Positions 1 to 5,276 are shown, counted from the stretch's first letter. The stretch: 6,143 nt of DNA from Acidimicrobiia bacterium (GCA_025934385.1 JAICYE010000145.1:1-6143); one strand, 5' to 3'. Numbers and translations: made by a program. Notes: generated by a model from the sequence alone, not told the origin.

Positions 1-140
1 GCGGCCGCCGCGGTGGTGGCCGTCGGGGCACCCAGACCCGACGGCGCGGCGGCCGGCCCCGAGGCGAGGGCGCGGGTGAATCCGGCCACCGAAGCCACGG
101 TGGCGAGAACGGCAACCCCACGGAACCACGCTCGACGCAC
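1..140 (-). CDS. Secreted protein, N-terminal fragment with signal peptide (runs off left edge)
   Basis: Reading the minus strand from a GTG at 140-138 gives 46 open codons to the window edge. The start is MRRAWFRGVAVLATVASVAG, followed by FTRALASGPAAAPSGLG and an Ala/Thr-rich stretch. This is a typical Sec signal peptide: a basic n-region (Arg2, Arg3, Arg7), a hydrophobic core at about residues 8-21, and an Ala-Leu-Ala site that would be cut after about residue 26. A strong Shine-Dalgarno sequence (GAGGAG on the minus strand, plus coordinates 146-151) lies 5 nt before the GTG and supports the start. The residues after the cleavage site are low-complexity Ala/Pro/Gly/Thr, as in linkers of exported actinobacterial proteins. 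No functional domain is inside the window, so the product's role cannot be stated. It lies downstream of the serine peptidase on the same strand, with a 162-nt gap containing a hairpin, so co-transcription is uncertain. Confidence 0.72.
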   Translation of the reverse strand, partial: MRRAWFRGVAVLATVASVAGFTRALASGPAAAPSGLGAPTATTAAA

Positions 141-145
141 GGATA

Positions 146-151
146 CTCCTC
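146..151 (-). promoter_or_regulatory. Shine-Dalgarno site of the left-edge gene
   Basis: The minus strand reads GAGGAG, 5 nt upstream of the GTG at 140-138. It is the main evidence for a start codon in a gene that is otherwise cut off by the window edge. Confidence 0.6.
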
Positions 152-195
152 GAGGACGTACCTCAACGACCGGCCGGCGCGATGGGGACAAGTCG

Positions 196-218
196 GCCGG
201 ACAGGCGCCCGTCCCGGC
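196..218 (-). terminator. Hairpin downstream of the serine peptidase (possible terminator)
   Basis: GCCGGAC (196-202) pairs with GTCCCGGC (211-218) through 7 bp with one bulged C, around an 8-nt loop. It lies 85 nt beyond the peptidase stop codon, in the gap before the next minus-strand gene. No T-run follows, so it is not a classical intrinsic terminator. It could be a transcript-end structure or chance pairing in G+C-rich DNA. Nothing else recognisable was seen in 141-302. Confidence 0.3.
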
Positions 219-302
219 ACGATCACCGCTGGTTCAGGCGCGTTCTTTGTGAGGATTCGCCCCGAAACGTCCCATTCCTGCTCGATGTGGGGATTTCGAA
301 AC

Positions 303-1313
303 TCAGGAGACGGCGCCGGTCGCCTTGGCGACGTCGAGACGGCCCTTGCAGGTCGGGCTGTCGGACCCGCAGGACACCTTCTTGTCGGCGGTGTCCAGCA
401 GCCGCTGCACGGCGGCCTGGGGCGAGAGCCCCTGGGCCAGCAGCAGGGCCACGGCCCCGGTCACGTGGGGGGCGGCCATCGACGTGCCGGCCAGCCAGCC
501 GTACTGGTTCTGCTTGTCCTTCTCCCAGTACGTCGACCAGATCTTGTGGGTGTCCTCCCCGTCGGACGCGCCACCGGGGGCCACGATGGCCCACTTGGCG
601 TTGCCGGTCGGGCTGGAGTAGTCGGTGACGAGGTCGTCGGGGCCGGTGGCGCCGACGACGAGGGCGTCGAGGTCGCCGTAGTCCTGGCTGCCGACCCCGG
701 CGCCGAACATGTCGGAGTTCCCCGAGGCGATAACCGGGACGGCGCCGTGCTGCCAGGCGTACTCGACACCCTCCGACAGCTTGGTGCCGAAGGCCGCCGT
801 CCGCACGAACAGCAGGTCGCCCAGGCTCAGGTTGACGACCTTGGCGCCGTGGTCGACGACCCAGTGGATGCCGGCGTTGGCGTCCTCGATGGCGATGCCA
901 CCGCCGGAGTCGGCCACCTTGGCCACCACCAGGTCGACGTCGGGGGCCACGCCGGCCACCCCGAGACCGTTGTCCTTGGTGGCGGCGATGATGCCGGCGA
1001 CGTGGGTACCGTGGCCGACGTCGTCCTGCCCGGAGCCGCTGCAGTTCTTGGGGTCGCCCTTCGACTTGAGGCAGCTGGTGTCGGCGACGACCTTGCCGGC
1101 CAGGTCCTCGTGCTCGAGGTCGACCCCGGCGTCGACGATGCCGACCCGCACGTGGGCGCCGGTGGTGCGGGCCCAGGCCGCCGGGGCGCCGATCTTCTCG
1201 AGGTTCCACTGTTTGGCGAAGCCCGGATCGTTGGAGGCCCCGGCCGGGGGCAGGGCGAGCCCACCGACGAGCCCGATGGCGGCGACCGAGGCGAGAAGCG
1301 TCTTTCGCACCAT
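303..1313 (-). CDS. Secreted subtilisin-like serine peptidase (S8 family)
   Basis: Product of 336 residues. It is an exported endopeptidase expected to cleave peptide bonds by a Ser-His-Asp mechanism outside the membrane. Residues 1-26 form a signal peptide (MVRKTLLASVAAIGLVGG, then a cut after Ala-Gly-Ala). The catalytic Asp61 is in IVDAGVDLEHEDL, His101 in GHGTHVAG, the oxyanion Asn199 in ASGN, and Ser278 in GTSMAAPHV. The mature start (NDPGFAKQWNLEKIGAPAAW) is the usual beginning of a thermitase-type catalytic domain, so no I9 inhibitor propeptide is present. Cys81/Cys91 and Cys315/Cys322 are close pairs that could form two disulfides. No extra C-terminal domain follows the catalytic fold. 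The ATG start is preceded by TATTCT with 6 nt between, which suggests a leaderless mRNA; no Shine-Dalgarno sequence is visible. A GTG at codon 2 is the alternative start. The gene diverges from the pirin gene. Family assignment is firm; the substrate is unknown. Confidence 0.95.
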   Translation of the reverse strand: MVRKTLLASVAAIGLVGGLALPPAGASNDPGFAKQWNLEKIGAPAAWARTTGAHVRVGIVDAGVDLEHEDLAGKVVADTSCLKSKGDPKNCSGSGQDDVGHGTHVAGIIAATKDNGLGVAGVAPDVDLVVAKVADSGGGIAIEDANAGIHWVVDHGAKVVNLSLGDLLFVRTAAFGTKLSEGVEYAWQHGAVPVIASGNSDMFGAGVGSQDYGDLDALVVGATGPDDLVTDYSSPTGNAKWAIVAPGGASDGEDTHKIWSTYWEKDKQNQYGWLAGTSMAAPHVTGAVALLLAQGLSPQAAVQRLLDTADKKVSCGSDSPTCKGRLDVAKATGAVS

Positions 1314-1319
1314 CGGCGA

Positions 1320-1325
1320 AGAATA
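1320..1325 (-). promoter_or_regulatory. Candidate -10 element of the peptidase gene (leaderless)
   Basis: The minus strand reads TATTCT, which fits the actinobacterial TAnnnT -10 pattern, ending 6 nt before the ATG. Transcription would then start at or next to the start codon, agreeing with the lack of a Shine-Dalgarno sequence. No convincing -35 element was found at 16-19 nt spacing. Confidence 0.45.
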
Positions 1326-1407
1326 CCGGCGTCGGGGTCGGCGGATACAGGGCGAATCGGCCCGCTATCACCATCCTCACAGCTGGGAACAATCCGTCGC
1401 CTCGGCG

Positions 1408-1443
1408 GGTTGCAACCAACGCTATAGTTGTACCTGCAAGTAT
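1408..1443. promoter_or_regulatory. Two dyads in the divergent promoter region (possible MarR-type operators)
   Basis: GGTTGCAACC (1408-1417) is a perfect 10-bp palindrome. ATAGTTGTA (1424-1432), CC, TGCAAGTAT (1435-1443) is a 20-bp dyad with 7 of 9 arm positions complementary. The centres are 21 bp apart, about two helical turns, and the two sites share the TTG(C/T)A core. The second dyad overlaps the -10 hexamer of the pirin gene, where a bound repressor would block transcription. Dyads of this size and A/T-rich core resemble sites bound by MarR-family dimers. No regulator gene is in the window, so the binding protein is inferred only. The pair lies between two divergent genes and could affect both. 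Confidence 0.4.
1423..1428 (+). promoter_or_regulatory. -10 element of the pirin gene
   Basis: TATAGT matches the -10 consensus at five of six positions and stands out in G+C-rich surroundings. Transcription would begin near 1435, giving a 5' leader of about 25 nt that contains the GAGGAG ribosome-binding site (1446-1451). The corresponding -35 region (around 1399-1405) is G+C-rich and poor, which may indicate a regulated promoter. Confidence 0.5.
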
Positions 1444-1460
1444 TCGAGGAGCGTGCCGTC

Positions 1461-2408
1461 ATGCCTGCCGTCACCGCCGACACCCTGACCCTGCCCCGCC
1501 TCCCCGAGCCGGCGGCCGGCGCCGCCGAGCGCCCGGTGGCCGGCGTCACCGCCGCGCCGTCGGGGTTCGAGGGCGAGGGCTTCCCCGTCCGGCGGGCCTT
1601 CGCCGGCGTGCCGCTCGAGGCGCTCGACCCGTTCATCCACCTCGACCAGATGGGCGCGGTCGACTACGCCCCCGGCGAGCCGAAGGGGACCGACTGGCAC
1701 CCCCATCGGGGCTTCGAGACCGTGACCTACATGCTCGACGGGACTTTCCAGCACCAGGACTCCAACGGCGGCGGCGGCGTCATCACCGACGGCGCCACCC
1801 AGTGGATGACGGCCGGCGGCGGGATCCTCCACATCGAAACCCCGCCGGAGGAGCTCGTCGTCAGCGGCGGCCTGTTCCACGGGCTGCAGCTGTGGGTGAA
1901 CCTCCCGTCCGCCGACAAGATGACCGCGCCCCGCTACCAGAGCCTCGAGGGAGAGCAGGCGACGCTGCTGACCTCGGACGACGGCGGCGCACTGGTCCGG
2001 ATCATCGCCGGCGACGTCGCCGGACATGCCGGCCCGGGCACTACCCATACGCCGATCACGTTCCTCCACGCCACCGTGGCGCCCGGCGCCAGGCTGCACC
2101 TGCCCTGGCGGCCCGACTTCAACGCCCTGGCCTACGTGCTGTCGGGCTCGGGGCGGGCCGGGTCGGAGGGCCGGCCGGTGGGTGAGGGCGACCTCGTCGT
2201 CTTCGGGCCCGGGGACCACGTGATCCTGCGGGGTGAGTCGACGCTCGACGTCGTCCTGCTCGGCGGGCAGCCGATCCGGGAGCCGATCGCCTGGTACGGG
2301 CCGTTCGTCATGAATACCCGGGCCGAGGTGATCCAGGCGGTCGAGGACTACCAGTCCGGGCGGCTCGGTGTCGTCCCGGCCGGGGCGCTCATGCCGCACC
2401 ACGGGTGA
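1461..2408 (+). CDS. Pirin-family cupin protein (quercetinase-like)
   Basis: Product of 315 residues with a bicupin fold. The N-terminal cupin carries the family signature HPHRGFETVTYMLDG at about residues 80-94 and GGGILHIETP at 119-128. The expected metal ligands are all present: His80, His82, His124 and Glu126. The C-terminal cupin (about 195-285) ends with the conserved PIREPIAWYGPFVMNTR. Bacterial pirins bind iron or another divalent metal; some have quercetin 2,3-dioxygenase activity and others act as redox or stress modulators, so the true substrate is not predictable. An N-terminal Pro/Ala-rich extension of about 30 residues precedes the core. The ATG at 1461 was chosen because GAGGAG lies 9 nt upstream; the longer TTG-initiated frame from 1428 would begin inside the -10 and operator. 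The VOC gene follows on the same strand after 49 nt. The complete metal site favours an active protein. Confidence 0.93.
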   Translation: MPAVTADTLTLPRLPEPAAGAAERPVAGVTAAPSGFEGEGFPVRRAFAGVPLEALDPFIHLDQMGAVDYAPGEPKGTDWHPHRGFETVTYMLDGTFQHQDSNGGGGVITDGATQWMTAGGGILHIETPPEELVVSGGLFHGLQLWVNLPSADKMTAPRYQSLEGEQATLLTSDDGGALVRIIAGDVAGHAGPGTTHTPITFLHATVAPGARLHLPWRPDFNALAYVLSGSGRAGSEGRPVGEGDLVVFGPGDHVILRGESTLDVVLLGGQPIREPIAWYGPFVMNTRAEVIQAVEDYQSGRLGVVPAGALMPHHG

Positions 2409-2413
2409 TCGTC

Positions 2414-2419
2414 TAGCGT
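2414..2419 (+). promoter_or_regulatory. Possible -10 element of the VOC gene
   Basis: TAGCGT fits TAnnnT and lies in the 49-nt gap after pirin, which would put a transcription start near 2426. No good -35 element is visible, so the VOC gene may equally be read from the pirin promoter. A hairpin (TTCGCT 2429-2434 pairing with AGCGAA 2442-2447, 7-nt loop) follows and touches the start of the ribosome-binding site. Confidence 0.25.
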
Positions 2420-2445
2420 CGACCTCCGTTCGCTACCCCCGAGCG

Positions 2446-2452
2446 AAGGAGG
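2446..2452 (+). promoter_or_regulatory. Shine-Dalgarno site of the VOC gene
   Basis: AAGGAGG, near-ideal, sits 5 nt before the ATG at 2458. It decides that start over the longer frame opening at 2368, which would overlap the end of pirin. Its first two bases lie in the right arm of the hairpin at 2429-2447, so partial masking is possible. Confidence 0.6.
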
Positions 2453-2457
2453 AGGCC

Positions 2458-3237
2458 ATGGAGGTCGATCGCTACGAGCACGGAGTCCCGTCCTGGGTGG
2501 ACCTCGGCACCCCCGACATCGGCAAGGCCATCGAGTTCTACTCCGGCCTCTTCGGCTGGCAGATCGAGCAGGGGCCCCCGGAGGCCGGCGGCTACTCCAT
2601 GGCCCTGTACAAGGGGAAGCCGGCCGCCGGGATCGGCCCCCAGATGAACCCCGGCCCGCCGTACTGGACCACCTACGTCACCGTGGACTCGGCCGACCAG
2701 GCGCTAGCCCGGGCCAGGGACGCCGGCGGCAAGGTGATCGTGGACGCAATGGACGTCATGGACGTCGGCCGGATGGGGGTCCTCATCGACCCCGTAGGGG
2801 CCGTGATCTCGGTGTGGGAGCCCCGGGCCCACATCGGCGCCGGCATCGTCAACGAGCCCAACACCTACGGCTGGAGCGAGCTCGTCACCACCGACACCGA
2901 AGCGTCGAAGCCGTTCTACAGCGCCGTGTTCGGCTGGGGCTCGGAGACCCACGGCGAGGGCGGGCCGATGGCCTACACCGAGTGGAAGGTCGGCGGCCGG
3001 TCGGTCGCCGGGATGATGAAGAAGCCGCCGATGATGCCGGCCGAGGTGCCGCCGCACTGGGGCGTGTACTTCACCGTCGACGGCACCGAGGCGGCCATGG
3101 ACAAGGTGAAGGAACTCGGCGGCCAGGTCCTCATGGGCCCCATGGACGTCGAGCCGGGCAAGATCGCCGTCGTCCAGGACCCCCAGGGGGCCGTGTTCAA
3201 CATCATCACGCTGGCGCCCCAGCGGGCCGGGGGCTGA
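2458..3237 (+). CDS. Tandem VOC-domain protein, CFP32/Rv0577-like
   Basis: Product of 259 residues built from two vicinal-oxygen-chelate (glyoxalase/bleomycin-resistance) domains, about residues 10-122 and 136-253. Each has a WxxL...FYxxxFGW opening (PSWVDLGTPD with FYSGLFGW; YGWSELVTTD with FYSAVFGW) and a DPxGAV near its end (111-116 and 241-246). Length, the repeated FGW motif, HIGAGIVNEP and DVGRMGVLIDPVGA closely resemble mycobacterial CFP32 (Rv0577), recalled from memory. By my alignment, none of the canonical VOC metal-ligand positions carries His or Glu: Trp13, Thr71 and Ser118 in domain 1; Trp139, Gly202 and Asn248 in domain 2. The protein is therefore probably not a classical glyoxalase or extradiol dioxygenase and may be a binding protein. 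No signal peptide is seen. The ATG is fixed by the strong AAGGAGG. The gene may be co-transcribed with pirin. Confidence 0.9.
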   Translation: MEVDRYEHGVPSWVDLGTPDIGKAIEFYSGLFGWQIEQGPPEAGGYSMALYKGKPAAGIGPQMNPGPPYWTTYVTVDSADQALARARDAGGKVIVDAMDVMDVGRMGVLIDPVGAVISVWEPRAHIGAGIVNEPNTYGWSELVTTDTEASKPFYSAVFGWGSETHGEGGPMAYTEWKVGGRSVAGMMKKPPMMPAEVPPHWGVYFTVDGTEAAMDKVKELGGQVLMGPMDVEPGKIAVVQDPQGAVFNIITLAPQRAGG

Positions 3238-3267
3238 GGGGTCCGCCGCCCGCCGCTCCCGGTGAGC

Positions 3268-3273
3268 GATGCT
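3268..3273 (+). promoter_or_regulatory. Candidate -10 for the small secreted protein (leaderless)
   Basis: GATGCT ends 7 nt before the GTG at 3281. It is like TAnnnT except for the first base, and the spacing resembles that seen upstream of the peptidase and ABC ATPase. If correct, the ATG at 3269 lies inside the promoter and cannot be the start. The evidence is weak and there is no clear -35. Confidence 0.28.
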
Positions 3274-3280
3274 GTGGGGC

Positions 3281-3667
3281 GTGAACCGGAGATTCCGCCA
3301 GATCGCGGGGGCCGTCACCCTGGCCGTGACGGCCTCCGTTTGTTTCGGGGTCACGGCCGGCGCCCAGACCACCGGCGACGACCAGACCTGGGTCGGCCAG
3401 ATCGAGCGGCACGCCCGCCACTACGACTACATCGGCCGGTCCTGTCCCATGGAGGAGACCGAGCCCTGCCCCGACTACACCGTCCGCTACCAGATCGTGC
3501 CGTCCTCGACCCAGGCTGCCCGCGCCCTCCCCAGGGTGGCCGGCCACCGGGCCAGGCTGATCGGCCACCGGGAACTCGTCCGGGAGCCCGGCCACAACGG
3601 CACGCTGGTGGTGAGCGAGGTGGACTCCGAGCGGGCGCCGCGCGACCCGCTCAACCCGAACCGGTGA
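3281..3667 (+). CDS. Small secreted protein of unknown function
   Basis: Product of 128 residues if it starts at GTG 3281 (MNRRFRQIAGAVTLAVTASV), or 132 from ATG 3269. A Sec signal peptide is clear: basic NRRFR, a hydrophobic core, and an Ala-Gly-Ala site with cleavage before Gln29. The mature part of about 100 residues has Cys55 and Cys63 (RSCPMEETEPCPDY), which could form one disulfide. A short tandem heptad follows at about 88-101 (GHRARLI then GHRELVR), encoded by a 21-nt spaced repeat of CGGCCACCGGG. Then comes NGTLVVSEVD, likely a beta strand, and a Pro/Arg tail. The Cys in the signal core is not in a lipobox, so it is not a lipoprotein. I do not recognise the family. There is no clear Shine-Dalgarno for either start. 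It sits 43 nt after the VOC gene and 55 nt before the ABC genes; a link to either is not shown. The signal peptide makes it more credible than the antisense ORF across it. Confidence 0.68.
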   Translation: MNRRFRQIAGAVTLAVTASVCFGVTAGAQTTGDDQTWVGQIERHARHYDYIGRSCPMEETEPCPDYTVRYQIVPSSTQAARALPRVAGHRARLIGHRELVREPGHNGTLVVSEVDSERAPRDPLNPNR

Positions 3668-3670
3668 CGG

Positions 3671-3691
3671 CGCCGGCGTAATTCCCCGGCG
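3671..3691 (+). terminator. Hairpin just after the small secreted protein gene
   Basis: CGCCGG (3671-3676) and CCGGCG (3686-3691) form a perfect 6-bp stem around the 9-nt loop CGTAATTCC, starting 4 nt after the stop codon. A competing longer pairing joins 3666-3674 with 3698-3707, with one bulge. No T-run follows. The position between a stop codon and the exporter genes fits a transcript-end structure, but G+C-rich DNA makes such stems common. Confidence 0.33.
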
Positions 3692-3710
3692 GAGGGCGGC
3701 GCCCGTCCGA

Positions 3711-3716
3711 CACACT
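3711..3716 (+). promoter_or_regulatory. Candidate -10 of the ABC exporter operon (leaderless)
   Basis: CACACT lies 6 nt before the ATG at 3723, close to TAnnnT except for the first base and at the same spacing as TATTCT before the peptidase start. The nearest purine-rich block (GGAGGG, 3691-3696) is 26 nt from the ATG, too far for a ribosome-binding site. A leaderless mRNA would explain this. Confidence 0.35.
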
Positions 3717-3722
3717 GGTCCG

Positions 3723-4460
3723 ATGGGCAGGGTCAGGGTGCTCGAGGCCGACGGCCTGGTGAAGCGCTACCGCCGCACGACGGCGGTGGCCGGCGTGTCG
3801 CTGGCGATCGGCGCCGGCGAGCGGGTGGCGCTGCTCGGCGCCAACGGCGCCGGGAAGACGACGACGCTGCTCATGCTGCTCGGCGCCATCACCCCCGATG
3901 CCGGCTCGGTGACCGTGCTCGGGTACGCGCTGCCGGGCGGGCGGAGCCGGGCCATGGAACGGGTCGGCTTCGCCGCCGGCTACCTGCCGCTGCCCGACCA
4001 GCTCCGGGTCCGGGAGGTGCTGGCCTACTTCGCCAACCTCCACGGCCTGGCCCACCCCGGGCCGGCCATCGACGCCGGCCTCGAACGCTTCCGCATCGCC
4101 CACCTCGCCGACGCCATGGCCGGGCAGCTGTCGTCCGGTCAGCGGACGCTGGTCGGCATCATCAAGGCCACGCTCCACCGGCCCCGGCTGCTGGTGCTCG
4201 ACGAGCCGACGGCGTCCCTCGACCCCCACGTGGCCCACCAGGTGCGGGTCGGCCTCGAGGAGACCTGTGACGAGACCGGCGCGGCGCTGCTCGTCACCTC
4301 CCACAACATGACCGACGTCGAGCGCATCTGCGAGCGGGTGGTGTTCCTCTCCCGGGGCCTCGTCGTGGCCGACGGCCCGCCCGAGACGGTGGCCCGTCAG
4401 TTCGGGCGGGCCAACCTCGAGGAGGTTTTCCTCCATCTCGCTTCCGAGGAGACGATCTGA
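3723..4460 (+). CDS. ABC-2 type exporter, ATP-binding protein
   Basis: Product of 245 residues, a cytoplasmic ATPase that powers the permease encoded next. Walker A is GANGAGKTT (39-47, Lys45). The signature is LSSGQR (136-141), with Ser in place of the usual second Gly. Walker B is LLVLDEP (156-162, Asp160, Glu161), the D-loop SLDP is 165-168, and the H-loop His194 is in TSHN. The usual Q-loop position reads GYLPLPDQL: Leu90 stands where Gln is expected, and the nearest Gln is Gln93. The C-terminus NLEEVFLHLA (231-240) is typical of drug, lipid or polysaccharide ABC-2 exporter ATPases. The ATG at 3723 lacks a nearby Shine-Dalgarno; GTG at 3738 is an alternative that still keeps all motifs. 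The last base of the TGA is the first base of the permease ATG, so the two are translationally coupled. The substrate cannot be told from sequence. Confidence 0.93.
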   Translation: MGRVRVLEADGLVKRYRRTTAVAGVSLAIGAGERVALLGANGAGKTTTLLMLLGAITPDAGSVTVLGYALPGGRSRAMERVGFAAGYLPLPDQLRVREVLAYFANLHGLAHPGPAIDAGLERFRIAHLADAMAGQLSSGQRTLVGIIKATLHRPRLLVLDEPTASLDPHVAHQVRVGLEETCDETGAALLVTSHNMTDVERICERVVFLSRGLVVADGPPETVARQFGRANLEEVFLHLASEETI

Positions 4461-5260
4461 TGGCCGTCGCACTGGACCGGTTGAGGGTCAAGGCCGTGAT
4501 CCGCCGCCAGGCCCACGTGCAGCTGCGGTCGCCACACCGCTGGTTCGACGTGCTCGTGTGGCCGATGGTCGACACGGTGATCTGGGGCTCCATCGGCCTG
4601 TTCGTCGACCAGCAGGGCGGCGCCGGCCGGGCCGGGGCGCCCTACATGCTCTCGGGCATCCTGCTCATGCACGTCATGTACCAGGCCAACGTCTCCATGA
4701 GCTGCGGGTTCCTCGACGAGACGTGGTCCCGCAACCTGGTCAACCTCATGGTCTCGCCGTTGCGGGAGGTCGAGCTGCTGGCCGGGCTGGTGTTGGTGAG
4801 CGCCGCCCGGCTGATGGCCGGCCTCGGGGCGGTGGCGCTGGCCGCCTGGCTGCTGTTCTCGTTCAACGTGACGTCAGCGGGCTGGGGGCTGATCCCGGTC
4901 ATCGCCGTCCTCATGCTGGTCGGGTGGACGATCGCCCTCCTCGTCATGGCCCTCGTGCTGCGCTTCGGCAACGGCGCCGAGATCCTCTGCTGGGGGCTGC
5001 TGTTCGTGATCGTGGCGCTGTCGGGCGCCTTCTACCCCGTCCACGCCATGCCCGGCCTGCTCCAGCCGCTCGGGCGGCTGCTGCCCTCGACGCACGCCTT
5101 CGAGGCCGCCCGGCGGCTGCTCGACGGCCGGCCGATGCCCTGGGGGCTGGTGGCCGAAGGGGCGGCCGGGGTGGCGGTGGCGGTGCCCGTGGCCGCCGCC
5201 GTCCTGTGGCGGACGCTGCGGCTCTTCCGGGCCCGGGGCTACGTCACCCGATACTCGTGA
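4460..5260 (+). CDS. ABC-2 type exporter, permease protein
   Basis: Product of 266 residues, an inner-membrane transport subunit. About six hydrophobic segments are visible, near residues 29-49, 60-80, 106-134, 141-167, 173-193 and 228-252. A short amphipathic N-terminus (RLRVKAVIRRQAHVQLRSP) precedes the first, as in the elbow helix of this superfamily. The ABC-2 hallmark SGAFYPVHAMPGLLQPLGRL (188-207) followed by LPSTHAFEAAR (208-218) is clear and resembles the NodJ/COG0842 type of permease. The start is ATG 4460, overlapping the ATPase stop by one base (TGATG), with GAGGAG at 4446-4451 (8 nt spacing) inside the end of the ATPase gene. One ATPase and one permease gene would give a transporter with two copies of each. 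No substrate-binding protein is present, as expected for an exporter. The cargo is unknown and no adjacent biosynthetic gene suggests one. Confidence 0.93.
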   Translation: MAVALDRLRVKAVIRRQAHVQLRSPHRWFDVLVWPMVDTVIWGSIGLFVDQQGGAGRAGAPYMLSGILLMHVMYQANVSMSCGFLDETWSRNLVNLMVSPLREVELLAGLVLVSAARLMAGLGAVALAAWLLFSFNVTSAGWGLIPVIAVLMLVGWTIALLVMALVLRFGNGAEILCWGLLFVIVALSGAFYPVHAMPGLLQPLGRLLPSTHAFEAARRLLDGRPMPWGLVAEGAAGVAVAVPVAAAVLWRTLRLFRARGYVTRYS

Positions 5261-5262
5261 CG
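5242..5262. terminator. Dyad over the permease stop codon in a convergent junction
   Basis: CGTCAC (5242-5247) and GTGACG (5257-5262) form a perfect 6-bp stem with a 9-nt loop that includes the end of the permease gene. The opposing gene ends at 5277, leaving only 16 nt between stop codons. Such a dyad would form in both transcripts and could serve as a bidirectional end structure. There is no T-run on either strand, so support is modest. Confidence 0.28.
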
Positions 5263-5276
5263 CGCCGCGACCCGGC

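Noticed and set aside
223..1427. Long overlapping frames on both strands (223-1419 minus, 249-1427 plus) across the peptidase.
   Set aside because: They are Arg/Gly-rich or low-complexity translations shadowing the peptidase, which has a full catalytic set and signal peptide.
1428..1460. A TTG start giving an 11-residue extension of pirin.
   Set aside because: It would begin inside the -10 hexamer and dyad, while ATG 1461 has a GAGGAG site at proper spacing.
1422..2402. A 326-codon antisense frame opposite pirin.
   Set aside because: It is the mirror of a G+C-rich coding frame. It has no recognisable motif, whereas the plus strand has all pirin signatures.
2368..2457. An upstream ATG giving a 30-residue extension of the VOC protein.
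   Set aside because: The extension overlaps the end of pirin and is Arg/Ser-rich with no family similarity; ATG 2458 has a near-perfect ribosome-binding site.
3206..3715. An antisense frame of 169 codons opposite the small secreted protein.
   Set aside because: It lacks a signal or motif and looks like a shadow; the plus-strand product has a clean signal peptide and plausible Cys pair.
3651..4472. An antisense frame of 273 codons opposite the ABC ATPase.
   Set aside because: It is His/Gly/Arg-rich low-complexity sequence typical of reverse frames of G+C-rich genes.
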